Shown here: positions 1 to 8,876 of the stretch, piece after piece | How positions within the stretch are numbered: position 1 is the stretch's first letter | How the letters are laid out: each line of letters opens with the position of its first letter | From: Paenibacillus sp. FSL H8-0079 | Lineage (GTDB): Bacteria; Bacillota; Bacilli; Paenibacillales; Paenibacillaceae | Assembly: GCF_037991315.1 (NCBI RefSeq) | Contig: NZ_CP150300.1 | Span: 4,588,001 to 4,652,000, forward strand | Length of the DNA: 64,000 bases | Direction of reading: 5' to 3' | Notes under the pieces: generated by a model | Told to the model about the DNA's origin: nothing | The model's database searches: none | What the model saw: the letters and a program-made list of their open reading frames with translations, nothing else | Translations under genes and position numbers: made by a program

Positions 1-498
1 GCCTGAGCCGACGAATACCAGAATCGGAAATCGCTTCAACAAACCAACAATTAACCCACTCCCCCATACGACAATAGGGATACTGATCGCAATCCCGATG
101 ACGATCAAAGCCAAATCTCCATCAGCCAATGCTGCTATGGCCAAGACATTATCCAGACTCATTACAAAATCGGCAATCAGAATCGTTTGAATGGCTTTCC
201 AGGTCGTGGAAGCTTCTCGGATATGTACTTCATCATCATTTTGAAGCAGCAGCTTCACTGCAATCCAGAGTAACAATAGACCACCTGCGGCCTGAATAAA
301 GGGAATTCCCAGCAATAATACTGCTACGAAGGTTAATACGCAGCGTAACAGTACCGCACCAAAAGCCCCCCACCATACCGCCTTTTTACGTTGTATTGGT
401 GGCAGATCCTTGCTGGCAAGCGCAATAACAACCGCATTATCTCCACTCAATACCAGATTGATCATTAAAATCTCAGTTAACAGCCATAGTGTATCCAT
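1..498 (-). CDS. TerC family integral membrane protein (3'-truncated by window edge)
   Basis: The reading frame starts with ATG at 498 and stays open to base 1, giving 166 codons, so the C-terminus lies outside the window. The start reads MDTLWLLTEILMINLVLSGD, followed by NAVVIALA. Several hydrophobic helices and the second acidic motif MSLDNVLAIA are visible. The paired SGDN and SLDN motifs typify TerC/YjbE proteins, which have been linked to metal ion (especially manganese) efflux or metalation of exported enzymes; that role here is inferred from family. A GGGGGG-rich Shine-Dalgarno site precedes the ATG. It is divergent from a second TerC paralogue starting at 586, with only 87 bp between them. 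Confidence 0.85.
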   Translation of the reverse strand, partial: MDTLWLLTEILMINLVLSGDNAVVIALASKDLPPIQRKKAVWWGAFGAVLLRCVLTFVAVLLLGIPFIQAAGGLLLLWIAVKLLLQNDDEVHIREASTTWKAIQTILIADFVMSLDNVLAIAALADGDLALIVIGIAISIPIVVWGSGLIVGLLKRFPILVFVGSG

Positions 499-585
499 GT
501 CCTCATCCCCCCACATTAACTTGTATGTCAGAGTTGTCCATGCTATTCTTAATGATTGAACAGTATATAAGGAGTGACATATCCC

Positions 586-1296
586 ATGGAGCTATTTAGT
601 CCCACATTCTGGCTGGCTTTGTTGAACGTTGTCTTTATTGATCTCATTCTGGCTGGAGATAATGCCATCGTCATTGGCCTTGCAGCTCGAAATTTGCATC
701 CCTCCGTGCAGAAAAAGGCGATTCTATACGGAACCGGCGGCGCACTTCTGATTCGAATTTTGGCAACGGTTGTTGTTTTATGGTTGCTTAAGGTGCCTTG
801 GCTCTTGCTTGTGGGAGGCATACTTCTGATCTGGATTGCCTATAAATTATTGGCTGATCAGGGGGATGAACACAATGATATTCAGGCGGGAACTTCCCTG
901 TGGACCGCTATTCGAACCATCGTAATCGCGGATGCAGCCATGGGATTAGATAACGTGATTGCAGTCGCCGGAGCTGCGCAGCAGCATCTCGTGCTTGTCA
1001 TTCTCGGACTCTTAATCAGCGTACCCATCATCGTCTGGGGTAGTACCCTGTTTATCAAGCTCATCAATCACTTCCCTTGGATCATCTATGTCGGAGCCAT
1101 TGTTCTCGGGTATACAGCTTCCAATATGATTACTGAGGAGCAGCGACTCTTGCCTTACTTTACTGAACATCCGGCATTGCGCATTCTCTTCATCGTTGTT
1201 GTTATTGCAGGCGTAGTCTTTGCGGGTTATCGCAAACGCTCCAGTAGCTCCAGCAACAAGGGTTCTGGCGGGGAGCAGCAACGCTCCTACTCATAG
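586..1296 (+). CDS. TerC family integral membrane protein
   Basis: This is a complete TerC-family protein of 236 residues when started at ATG 586, preceded by AAGGAG at 569-574. A GTG at 574 in frame would add four residues but overlaps the ribosome site, so 586 is preferred. It carries the two family motifs AGDNAIVIG and MGLDNVIAVA, each in a predicted membrane helix, with about seven hydrophobic segments and a Ser/Lys-rich cytosolic tail at the end. TerC proteins are implicated in Mn2+ export or metal loading of secreted enzymes; the substrate cannot be told from sequence. It is paralogous to and divergent from the gene ending at base 1, and is followed by a terminator hairpin. Confidence 0.88.
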   Translation: MELFSPTFWLALLNVVFIDLILAGDNAIVIGLAARNLHPSVQKKAILYGTGGALLIRILATVVVLWLLKVPWLLLVGGILLIWIAYKLLADQGDEHNDIQAGTSLWTAIRTIVIADAAMGLDNVIAVAGAAQQHLVLVILGLLISVPIIVWGSTLFIKLINHFPWIIYVGAIVLGYTASNMITEEQRLLPYFTEHPALRILFIVVVIAGVVFAGYRKRSSSSSNKGSGGEQQRSYS

Positions 1297-1331
1297 GAAC
1301 ATCTAATCTTAAAATGTCTTCTGAATACAGC

Positions 1332-1370
1332 AAAGGACTGAACGATATTTCATCGTACAGTCCTTTTTTT
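1332..1370 (+). terminator. Rho-independent terminator after TerC gene
   Basis: AAAGGACTG (1332-1340) pairs with CAGTCCTTT (1360-1368), extended by ACGAT/ATCGT, and is followed by a run of T residues. It lies between the convergent TerC and thiI genes. The minus-strand T tract is weak, so it mainly serves the plus-strand gene. Confidence 0.85.
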
Positions 1371-1417
1371 CAGTTTACATAGCCCTTATTATGTCAGTCG
1401 TGCTAATTTTTATTGAA

Positions 1418-2665
1418 TTAGAACCAATCATCCTTCAATCCATTATCACCTGTCTGATTGGATACCATGGAAGTTTCACCGGCATGAAGTGTGATCGTTT
1501 CTGTCTGCTCTACTGCCTGATCCAGCCATTCGGGCAACTGGCTCATTGTTGATTCTATTTTATCCACAATTCGAAGATTTGGATTGGTTGAAGGTGACTT
1601 TGGCACGAAGAGAGTACAGCAATCCTCATATGGCAAAATAGATATGTCATACGTTCCGATCTGTTTGGACAGGGTGATGATCTCCTGCTTATCCATCATA
1701 ACCAGTGGCCGCAGCAGCGGCAGATCCGTCGCACGACCAATGACATTCATACTCGGAAGAGTCTGACTCGCTACTTGGCCCAGGCTATCTCCGGTAATCA
1801 ATGCAAGTGCACGCTCACGCTCGGCAAGTTTGGAGGCAATTCGCAGCATTGAACGTCTCATCAAGGTAATGATCAGGTTATCCTGACCCAGTTGGGTAAA
1901 TGCCGTTTGAATCTCTGTAAATGGAACCAGATGCAGCTTGATTGTTCCTGCATGATCAGCAAGGGCACGCGCCAAATCAATGACTTTCTCTTTGGCACGC
2001 TCGCTTGTGAACGGGTAGCTGTAGAAATGGACACATTCCACTTCCAGTCCACGGCGCATGGAAGACCATGCTGCAACGGGACTATCTATTCCACCTGACA
2101 GCAGTACCATCGCTTTTCCATTCGTACCCAGCGGGAAACCTCCTACTGCTGGAATGGTTTCGTTGAAAATATAGGTGCCCTGATCCCGAATTTCCACTCG
2201 AAGTTCAATATCAGGTTGACGAACATCAACACTCAGTTGCTGAAACTTCCGTAGGATCGGGGAACCAACCAGATGATTCATTTCATGCGAAGAGTTCGGG
2301 AACTCTTTCCATACTCGCCTTACATTTACCTTGAATGTGGTGCCTTCCTTAAATTCGTCTTGTCTTTCGTCCATAAACGCGACTGCTGTTTTCACAATCT
2401 CATCAAGCTCGGATGGGGTGACTTTAACCGGACTAATCGACATCACACCGAATACCCGCTTCAGTACCTTAATCAGTTCAGTATGTGATTCACCGCCAAG
2501 ATCCACATAGACACGGCCATATTCTTTGCGAAGGCTCGCTCCTGGATAAGGTTTAAGCAAAGCTTTCACCTGTGTAATGATTGTTTTTTCAAATCGTGCA
2601 CGATTCTTCCCTTTTAACATAAACTCTCCGAAACGGAGAAGCAGCATATCATATTTCATATCCAT
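1418..2665 (-). CDS. thiI: tRNA 4-thiouridine synthetase ThiI
   Basis: ThiI adenylates U8 of tRNA and transfers sulfur to make 4-thiouridine; in many bacteria it also supplies sulfur for thiamine thiazole. The 415-residue protein has an N-terminal ferredoxin-like/THUMP region (about 1-165) and then the PP-loop ATP site SGGIDSPVAAW near residue 190. There is no C-terminal rhodanese domain, which is the short form usual in Bacillales. The start ATG at 2665 abuts the TGA of the upstream desulfurase gene, and AGGCGG sits 6 nt ahead; a second in-frame ATG lies at 2659. Pairing with a dedicated cysteine desulfurase parallels the B. subtilis NifZ-ThiI pair, in which the desulfurase hands persulfide directly to ThiI. 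Confidence 0.95.
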   Translation of the reverse strand: MDMKYDMLLLRFGEFMLKGKNRARFEKTIITQVKALLKPYPGASLRKEYGRVYVDLGGESHTELIKVLKRVFGVMSISPVKVTPSELDEIVKTAVAFMDERQDEFKEGTTFKVNVRRVWKEFPNSSHEMNHLVGSPILRKFQQLSVDVRQPDIELRVEIRDQGTYIFNETIPAVGGFPLGTNGKAMVLLSGGIDSPVAAWSSMRRGLEVECVHFYSYPFTSERAKEKVIDLARALADHAGTIKLHLVPFTEIQTAFTQLGQDNLIITLMRRSMLRIASKLAERERALALITGDSLGQVASQTLPSMNVIGRATDLPLLRPLVMMDKQEIITLSKQIGTYDISILPYEDCCTLFVPKSPSTNPNLRIVDKIESTMSQLPEWLDQAVEQTETITLHAGETSMVSNQTGDNGLKDDWF

Positions 2666-3814
2666 TCACATCCGCCTTTCAAGGGGTCGCAACTGCGCCA
2701 CCATCTGATGTAAAGCCTGCTCAAGCAAGGCTACATCTTCTTCTGTATGTTCATCTCCAAGACTAATACGCAATCCGCCAGCAGCACAAGCTGCATCTCT
2801 GCCCATCGCGAGTAGAGCCCGACTCGGTTCAGCCGAACGCGAAGAACAGGCCGATTGGGTGGATATCGTTACGCCAAGTTGCTCCAACGTGTGCAGCGCC
2901 ACTTCTGCCTTCATCCCGGGATAGGAGAAGTGCACAATATGAGGGGCCCCCTCTTTGCGACTGTTCAATTCAAATTCAGGAATGGAATGTACCGTTTCCA
3001 TCAATCGATCACGAAGCACCGTTGTACGCCGAGCAAAATCAACCTGATCCTCTGCTGCCATTCGCATGGCCTTGGCCATGCCTACCAGCAAAGCCACGTT
3101 CTCTGTGCCTGCTCTTAGGCCCTGCTCCTGTGATCCCCCTGACAATAGTGGCGTAAGCTCCACTCCACTTCGCACATACAGGAGACCTGCTCCCTTCGGT
3201 CCACGGATCTTGTGAGCAGACAGACTGTACAAATCTGCATTCCAAGCGGCAGGTATAGCCTTCATTTTCCCAAAGCCCTGAACACCATCCACATGGAAAA
3301 GCACGCGTGGTGCTTTCTTTTTAAGCTGTTTGCCGATCTCTGTAATCGGATGGATAGCTCCTGTTTCATTATTTACATGCATCAGACTCACAAGCATCGT
3401 ATCCGGTCTGATCGCGTCTACAACCTGTTGAGCGTCTACCACACCATCGGAATTGACAGGAATTAGCGTTACATCCCATCCCCACTGCTGCAATTGCATA
3501 AAACTTTCATACACCGAAGCATGCTCGGTAGCCGTTGTTATGATGTGTCTGCCTCGTGACTGATAACGTAATGCCGCACCTTTTATTGCGAGATTGTTAC
3601 TCTCAGTCGCACCGGAAGTAAATACAATCTCTTCAGGCTTAACACCTATTGCCGCAGCACATCCGGATCGAGCACGACGCAGCAATTGATGAGCACGCTC
3701 TCCATACCCGTGAATGGAGGACGGATTTCCGAATTGTGTCTCCATAATTTCGGCCATCGTACGAATCACATCGGGATGGGGAGGTGTGGTTGCAGCATAA
3801 TCAAAATATTTCAA
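2666..3814 (-). CDS. nifZ: Cysteine desulfurase (NifS/IscS-like, NifZ type)
   Basis: This is a class V aminotransferase-fold PLP enzyme of 382 residues that converts cysteine to alanine and enzyme-bound persulfide. The PLP lysine lies in SAHKIRGPKG, the cofactor-binding histidine/aspartate stretch is FHVDGVQGFGK, and the active-site cysteine lies in STQSACSSRS. It directly precedes thiI with no gap, so it most likely feeds sulfur to tRNA thiolation, as NifZ does in B. subtilis. The start is a TTG at 3814 (KYFDYAATTP follows), with GGGAGG 11 nt upstream. A weak promoter candidate (TTGTGT, 16 bp, TACAAT at 3863-3868) lies upstream. Confidence 0.93.
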   Translation of the reverse strand: MKYFDYAATTPPHPDVIRTMAEIMETQFGNPSSIHGYGERAHQLLRRARSGCAAAIGVKPEEIVFTSGATESNNLAIKGAALRYQSRGRHIITTATEHASVYESFMQLQQWGWDVTLIPVNSDGVVDAQQVVDAIRPDTMLVSLMHVNNETGAIHPITEIGKQLKKKAPRVLFHVDGVQGFGKMKAIPAAWNADLYSLSAHKIRGPKGAGLLYVRSGVELTPLLSGGSQEQGLRAGTENVALLVGMAKAMRMAAEDQVDFARRTTVLRDRLMETVHSIPEFELNSRKEGAPHIVHFSYPGMKAEVALHTLEQLGVTISTQSACSSRSAEPSRALLAMGRDAACAAGGLRISLGDEHTEEDVALLEQALHQMVAQLRPLERRM

Positions 3815-3984
3815 ATGAGGTTAAACCTCCCTTATCTCTTCGTTCATGAATCTACAGTGAGCATTGTAACACGATACCCATACAACACAAAAAGACCAAC
3901 CGGGAACAAGCGTTTCAAGCGCTGCTGCTCCCACATTTGATCTTGTCCTGCAATGATGTGTTTTCGCAATGTCTTTCTGTGAAT

Positions 3985-4737
3985 TTAGATCACATATTTC
4001 GACTGTGCCTTTTCCACCTTGGAAATATAATTCTGAGTTTCTGAAGGCAGACGGTTAAGTACACTCATCAGTTCACTATCACTCGACACGCCCAGACGTG
4101 AAACACGACCCGGTCCTGCATTATAAGCAGCCAGCGCCATCTTCACTTCTCCACCGAAACGCTGAAGCTGAAGGGAAAGATACTTCGTACCTGCATCAAT
4201 GTTCTGGGCAGGATCAAACGAATTACTCACACCCAGCCCTGCAGCCGTGCCATCCATTAATTGCATAAGCCCCTTGGCACCTGCGGAGGACACTACATTT
4301 GGGTCAAAATTGGATTCTGTGTCAATGACGGCCTTGATCAATGATTCAGGCACACCATACTTGGCACTTGCCTCTGTAATCAATGATTCATAATCCGTAG
4401 GTACAGATGCACCGGAATCCACGATTCCTGTATTGGATAAAGATAATAAAGACTCAGCGATGTTATTGGAGACAGAGGACGATCCTGCAGTAATTATATC
4501 CGGATTGTACGTGCTTCCGAGTTGCAGCCACAACAGACCATCACTGGATCTTTTGGAGACTGTGGCGCTGGAATTCGTATTGCTTGACGAATTGGCACCC
4601 GTGCCTAACAGCCCGTCCATCATGTTGGCGAAATCCACTGTTGAACCAGCATCCGGGTCTGATCCATTGGTTTGGTTGTTCACATTGGACAATTGCAGTT
4701 CCAACAACTGCCGCGATCCGCTTGGATCAATCTGCAT
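3985..4737 (-). CDS. Lytic transglycosylase (SLT domain) protein
   Basis: A 250-residue protein with a C-terminal transglycosylase SLT domain at about 105-245. The catalytic glutamate is in AVIDTESNFDP, followed by GAKGLMQLMDGTA and the substrate-groove motif LAAYNAGPGRV; these are characteristic of Slt/MltE-type enzymes that cleave glycan strands to 1,6-anhydro ends. The first 100 residues are low-complexity and rich in Asn, Ser and Asp, with no clear signal peptide or transmembrane helix, so the export route is unclear. The architecture resembles B. subtilis YjbJ. It is separated from its neighbours by more than 150 bp on each side and is probably monocistronic. Confidence 0.88.
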   Translation of the reverse strand: MQIDPSGSRQLLELQLSNVNNQTNGSDPDAGSTVDFANMMDGLLGTGANSSSNTNSSATVSKRSSDGLLWLQLGSTYNPDIITAGSSSVSNNIAESLLSLSNTGIVDSGASVPTDYESLITEASAKYGVPESLIKAVIDTESNFDPNVVSSAGAKGLMQLMDGTAAGLGVSNSFDPAQNIDAGTKYLSLQLQRFGGEVKMALAAYNAGPGRVSRLGVSSDSELMSVLNRLPSETQNYISKVEKAQSKYVI

Positions 4738-4864
4738 GAGTTATACCCACTCCCGTATAATAAGCGTATTATGACCTTATTCTACATCGTTTTACAGCAA
4801 GGTTCCATTGTTTTCAAAAAAATATATGAATCTCCCCACCTAACCTGCGCATATACGAAAAAAA

Positions 4865-4902
4865 CCTTCTGTAATTCACCGCATGTGGGTGAGAACAGAA
4901 GG
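4865..4902 (-). terminator. Rho-independent terminator
   Basis: CCTTCTGT (4865-4872) pairs with ACAGAAGG (4895-4902), with an inner TCACC/GGGTGA arm. Read on the minus strand it ends in a run of T (A-run 4858-4864). It lies just downstream of the membrane protein gene that ends at 4926. Confidence 0.85.
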
Positions 4903-4925
4903 CTTTTGAATGAATATTTTACACT

Positions 4926-5339
4926 TTAGCGAGCGAATGGAATCATGAAAAAATAACTCAGCGTGGCTACAACACCTAGTCCAATGGACCAAGCTCCCGC
5001 TGTTTTGCGACCATTTACATATGCATAGTAACCGAGTACGGCTGCGGCTGGTCCAAGCACGATTGACCACATGAACAAAGACGCGATCCCGAAGGCAAGC
5101 CCCATGTAACCCGCGACCCTGCCTGTTGATTCCATGACCCGGTCTGCCTCATGCTTCTCAGGTACAGGCTCTGCCCGTTCGGTACCTCCAGTTCTTACAA
5201 CAGTCGGAGGAGCGACCTCTGCCCCGTATTCTTCCCGATGTGCTTTTCTGGGATAATCGACACGCATACGCTGTTTCTCACCGTCAACATTGATTTTAGG
5301 ACGATCTTGAAAATTAAACTTATTATCGTCATTTTTCAT
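4926..5339 (-). CDS. Small two-helix membrane protein (DUF4190-like)
   Basis: A 137-residue protein with a charged, soluble N-terminal half (about 1-78, rich in Lys, Arg, Glu and Asp) and two hydrophobic segments near 80-108 and 112-133. The GYMGLAFGIASLF and LGPAAAVLGYYAY pattern resembles DUF4190-type membrane modules, which have no established function. GGAGGTG lies 6 nt before ATG 5339. It is followed by a strong terminator. The upstream DUF1540 gene is codirectional with a 35-nt gap, so the two may be co-transcribed. Confidence 0.7.
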   Translation of the reverse strand: MKNDDNKFNFQDRPKINVDGEKQRMRVDYPRKAHREEYGAEVAPPTVVRTGGTERAEPVPEKHEADRVMESTGRVAGYMGLAFGIASLFMWSIVLGPAAAVLGYYAYVNGRKTAGAWSIGLGVVATLSYFFMIPFAR

Positions 5340-5374
5340 TTAGAAGCACCTCCGTTATGAATAGGGATGACTGC

Positions 5375-5593
5375 TCACTTGGGTTTGAACGTGTGACAGC
5401 ATGTTGCTGAGGATGTACGTGCATGATCATGGTGATCGGAGTCAAATGTCTCACCGGCAAATTCCTCATGCAGACGACGGGTGGCATGTTGATCAATGTC
5501 AATCATGATGGCATCAGCTTGGCAGAAGTTGTTTTCTCCCCAGAAGTTGCAGTTGGAGACGCTGCATTTGACTATTGGTTTGTCTTGGCTCAT
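5375..5593 (-). CDS. DUF1540 domain protein, Cys-rich
   Basis: A 72-residue protein with the DUF1540 pattern KCSVSNCNFWGENNFC near the N-terminus, then QADAIMIDI, and a C-terminal CC-H pair. Four or more conserved cysteines suggest metal binding, but the family has no proven role; several members are sporulation-associated in Firmicutes. GAGGTG lies 7 nt before ATG 5593. It lies between the DUF4190-like gene and the ypuI-like gene, the latter closed off by a terminator at 5704-5729. Confidence 0.8.
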   Translation of the reverse strand: MSQDKPIVKCSVSNCNFWGENNFCQADAIMIDIDQHATRRLHEEFAGETFDSDHHDHARTSSATCCHTFKPK

Positions 5594-5703
5594 TTTTTAT
5601 CACCTCGACTACTATTGTCTCCCCGCCACAAACCCGATATTCCCCGCCAAAATGCCAGATGATGACATGATCACGCCATAGTCTGATTCTCACCTAGAGA
5701 CGC

Positions 5704-5729
5704 AAAAAAAACCGCCACAAGGGCGGTTT
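5704..5729 (-). terminator. Rho-independent terminator of ypuI-like gene
   Basis: AAACCGCC (5709-5716) pairs with GGCGGTTT (5722-5729) around a 5-nt loop, and the A-run at 5704-5711 gives the U tract on the minus strand. It lies 32 bp past the stop of the upstream gene. Confidence 0.9.
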
Positions 5730-5761
5730 CGTCCAATTTCATATTAAGGTTTAAACGTGAA

Positions 5762-6268
5762 TTAAGCGTGATTACGTTGATTTTGCATACGGCGCTGAGT
5801 CAAGTAGTCACTTTCATAATATGCCAGATCATCGCGCAATTCTTCGTACGTTTTGGAAACCTCAAGAATGACATCCCGTACTGCACGGATTGGCTTGTCA
5901 CGGAAACGAATGGCGTCTTGTCCTGTGTAAGCGTATCTTCCGTCTTCGGAATAACATTCATTTTTCGGATAGAAAAAGCTATTTACGCATTGGTGATACG
6001 TATTATAAAGAGCCTTTTCGGCAAAATCGACATCAAAGTTGGCACGACGCAGCACAACGCCAAGTTTTTCGTAAGAAACTTCAGAAAAAACAAGCAAATG
6101 ACGGAGATCTGAAAGAAATCCTTTGTAGAAGGCTGTTGATTCTTCCGTCTGATTCTGATCCAGTTCAGGCAAGGCATTTTCATTCAAAAATTTTTCAATC
6201 CGATCGATAGCCGGTTTTAACTTTTCCCTAGTTGACTCACATGTTTTCTGTACATTGGCTGCTGACAT
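5762..6268 (-). CDS. YpuI/DUF3907 family protein
   Basis: A 168-residue, mostly helical soluble protein with no signal or transmembrane segment. The conserved centre contains YPKNECYSEDGRYAYTGQ followed by DAIRFRD, and a C-terminal helix EVSKTYEELRDDLAYYESDY. From memory this matches the YpuI (DUF3907) family of Bacillales, whose function is unknown. GGGGGAG precedes the ATG at 6268. It is divergent from the subtilase gene at 6552 and carries its own terminator. Confidence 0.7.
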   Translation of the reverse strand: MSAANVQKTCESTREKLKPAIDRIEKFLNENALPELDQNQTEESTAFYKGFLSDLRHLLVFSEVSYEKLGVVLRRANFDVDFAEKALYNTYHQCVNSFFYPKNECYSEDGRYAYTGQDAIRFRDKPIRAVRDVILEVSKTYEELRDDLAYYESDYLTQRRMQNQRNHA

Positions 6269-6551
6269 AAAGGTAGCTCCCCCTTAAATAAGTCCTTACA
6301 TATAGGTCGGCCAACGGTGGTTTTCCCCTGACCTTTGAATTCTCAGCTATAATCCTACCATAAAAAGATGACGAGCGGTATCCCTTAATCATGCTTTCCG
6401 TTTCTGTCATTAAACATGCCTATTATACGCAGTTAGACTCGAACTCGTCTGCATAAAAATATCCGCTTTTTCTAACGATAGATATAACCAGTGACAACGA
6501 TGAAGCACTGTTAATGATTGTCCAAAATGAACGAAGGAGGTTCCATCCACC

Positions 6552-8426
6552 ATGTCCAGACCGAAATGGATTAACTGGGCCCTTGCAGCTGGTGCGGGAG
6601 CACTCGCCCTGACACTCCTGCTTCCAACATCCAATCGTCCCGAACCTAAGCCAGGTGCCCTGCCTGATTCAGCTCATGAAGAGCACACGAACAAGCAGCG
6701 TCTGAAAGTGCAGGATGTCAAAGCAACAGATCTCCTGACTCGCATGGATGCCAAGCAACATCTCAGTATCATGCTGGAGAAAACCTCAACAATGAATGAC
6801 ACACAGATTAGTCGATACGTGAATGATCTCCAAAGTTCACATGGACATATCAAATCCATTCATCTTATGGATACCAATGGCTCATTGGGCAAGCCATTTG
6901 ATCAGGCATCCCCGCAAGGCAGCAAGCTAGAACGACAGAAGCTTGATCATGCGCTGAACCTTGCCAAAAAAGCAGTAAACAAACGTCAAAGCTTCGAATC
7001 CTCTTCTTTTCCTTTGGGAAAAGAAAAATATTTTGTAATGGGGCAACCCTCGAAAGATGGTAAAAGAGCTGTGATTGCCTTGTTTAGCCAGAACGTATTG
7101 AATGCTGTTGAACAACATCAGCGCAAAAATCTGCGCATGATCCCTTATCCGCGTGAAGGCAAATTTAAAATTGAGTCAGTTCACCCGGATACGCTGAACG
7201 AAATCACGGTGAAAACCGGGCATGATAATGCCAATGCCAGTCATTTCTACGAAAATGAAATCGTCATCCGTTTTCGGCAAGATCCCGGTGAACGGGATAT
7301 GCGTATCATTAAATCTGATCTAAGAGCGCAATCTGCGCGTAAGCTGGGATACACGTATGTTTTTCGGTCAGAACACATGAATTACAAGCAATTGCATAGC
7401 TATTTCGAAGGTAAATGGAATCCACTCTATATGGAACCCCACTACATGTATTTAACCAATGACACCACAGCTGAACAAACCGATGTAACGATCCCCAACG
7501 ACATTTTGTTCTCCGATTATCAGTGGAACTTGCCTGCGATAGAGACGAACAGAGGTTGGAATATTACAAAGGGAAACAAAGATGTCATCGTTGCAGTGGT
7601 CGACACGGGTGTGGATATGAATCACCCTGACCTGAAGGGCAAGCTCCTTGAGGGTTATAATGTGGTCGAACCGGGAAGCCAACCAATGGATGATGTGGGA
7701 CATGGCACACACGTCGCAGGCATTATCGGCGCCATTGTCAACAATAATGAAGGCGTGGCGGGCATGAGCTGGTATAACAAGGTACTGCCGGTTAAAGTGC
7801 TCGACAACTCGGGGTCTGGAACCACGTATGCCGTTGCCGAAGGTATCATCTGGGCAGCCGATCATGGAGCCAAAGTCATCAATATGAGTCTCGGCAACTA
7901 TGCTGATGCGCAATTTCTTCATGATGCCATTAAATATGCTTTTGACCGCGATATCGTGTTGATTGCAGCCACGGGGAACGATAATACCGAGCGTCCTGGC
8001 TACCCTGCTGCCTATCCGGAAGTATTTGCCGTATCTGCTACGGACCCGGATATGAGCAAAGCATCCTATTCCAACTACGGGGATTATGTGGATGTGATGG
8101 CCCCGGGGTCCAGTATTGCAAGTACGTACCCGGACAATCAGTATGCAGCGTTGTCTGGTACATCCATGGCTAGCCCACATGTAGCCGCGCTTGCAGGGTT
8201 GATTCGTTCCTTGAACCCGGACTTAACCAACACGGAAGTCATGGATCTGATGCGCCAAAGTGTCATCGACCTCGGCGATCCGGGCCACGATAAGTATTTC
8301 GGCTATGGGCAGATCGATGTCTATAAAGCACTGCAAGCCGCATCAGGCAACAGCGCTCCTCTGCAGTTTTGGCCCCAGCATGTCAGACAACAAATGGATA
8401 ATACGATGAAAAAGTATACCCAGTAG
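6552..8426 (+). CDS. Membrane-anchored S8 (subtilisin-like) serine protease with long N-terminal region
   Basis: A 624-residue protease. The catalytic triad is visible: Asp351 in VVDTGVD, His384 in GHGTHVAG and Ser538 in SGTSMASPHVA, with the oxyanion Asn in AATGNDN. Residues 7-27 form a single hydrophobic segment (signal or anchor). Residues about 45-200 form an extra region that looks like an extracytoplasmic sensor fold (KEKYFVMGQPSKDGKRAVI). Residues about 235-310 resemble a fervidolysin-type propeptide (ENEIVIRFRQDPGERD). The protease domain covers about 335-600. AAGGAGG is centred 12 nt before ATG 6552. It probably acts at the cell surface; the substrate is unknown. Confidence 0.9.
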   Translation: MSRPKWINWALAAGAGALALTLLLPTSNRPEPKPGALPDSAHEEHTNKQRLKVQDVKATDLLTRMDAKQHLSIMLEKTSTMNDTQISRYVNDLQSSHGHIKSIHLMDTNGSLGKPFDQASPQGSKLERQKLDHALNLAKKAVNKRQSFESSSFPLGKEKYFVMGQPSKDGKRAVIALFSQNVLNAVEQHQRKNLRMIPYPREGKFKIESVHPDTLNEITVKTGHDNANASHFYENEIVIRFRQDPGERDMRIIKSDLRAQSARKLGYTYVFRSEHMNYKQLHSYFEGKWNPLYMEPHYMYLTNDTTAEQTDVTIPNDILFSDYQWNLPAIETNRGWNITKGNKDVIVAVVDTGVDMNHPDLKGKLLEGYNVVEPGSQPMDDVGHGTHVAGIIGAIVNNNEGVAGMSWYNKVLPVKVLDNSGSGTTYAVAEGIIWAADHGAKVINMSLGNYADAQFLHDAIKYAFDRDIVLIAATGNDNTERPGYPAAYPEVFAVSATDPDMSKASYSNYGDYVDVMAPGSSIASTYPDNQYAALSGTSMASPHVAALAGLIRSLNPDLTNTEVMDLMRQSVIDLGDPGHDKYFGYGQIDVYKALQAASGNSAPLQFWPQHVRQQMDNTMKKYTQ

Positions 8427-8457
8427 TCGTCATGACTCTATTCTGTAAAAACACAAA

Positions 8458-8490
8458 AGCAGCTGCGCCCCGGGGCGTACGCTGCTCTTT
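8458..8490. terminator. Possible terminator between convergent genes
   Basis: AGCAGC and GCTGCT flank a CGCCCCGGGGCG palindrome, followed by CTTTGGTTT. The T tract is interrupted, so the call is moderate. It sits between the subtilase and the convergent coat gene. Confidence 0.5.
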
Positions 8491-8532
8491 GGTTTATATC
8501 CAAATTCCAATTCCCCGGGGCACCCGCTGCGA

Positions 8533-8790
8533 TTACCGTTTGCGAGAAGTTGTGCGGGCTTTGCTTGATTTTTTCACGGATTTTTTCTTCGGATTATGGC
8601 TGGATACGTAGCAAGGGTCTTCTTCTTTAACAACAACAGGGTACATGTGGTGGTGGATCGGAACACAGTGATGTTTTTTGATCACTTCAATCGGGTGGAT
8701 TACAGGTACGATTTGCGGAATGTAATAATCCTCAACAACCTGGATCGGGTCACAAACAATCGGACAAAGCGGTGGACAGTAATGGTTCAT
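8533..8790 (-). CDS. CotD-like spore coat protein
   Basis: An 85-residue protein starting MNHYCPPLCPIVCDP, with a His/Pro/Val-rich middle (IVPVIHPIEVIKKHH, VPIHHHMYPVVV) and a Lys/Ser/Arg-rich tail. This composition and the VxPVxHP motif match inner spore coat CotD proteins, small cysteine- and histidine-rich structural proteins. The reading frame is open further upstream to 8865, but AAAGGGAG lies about 11 nt before ATG 8790 and the coat-like sequence begins there, so 8790 is chosen. No clear sporulation sigma promoter could be assigned. Confidence 0.75.
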   Translation of the reverse strand: MNHYCPPLCPIVCDPIQVVEDYYIPQIVPVIHPIEVIKKHHCVPIHHHMYPVVVKEEDPCYVSSHNPKKKSVKKSSKARTTSRKR

Positions 8791-8876
8791 TTCAAAACCA
8801 ACTCCCTTTCTGGTGATACTATAACCTATTGCATTAAGTCGAAAGTGGATTGGATGTATGTCCATACTCCTAAAAA

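Noticed and set aside
7452..8180. Minus-strand frame of 242 codons inside the subtilase gene
   Set aside because: Antisense shadow of the catalytic domain; His/Arg/Ile-rich with no recognisable domain.
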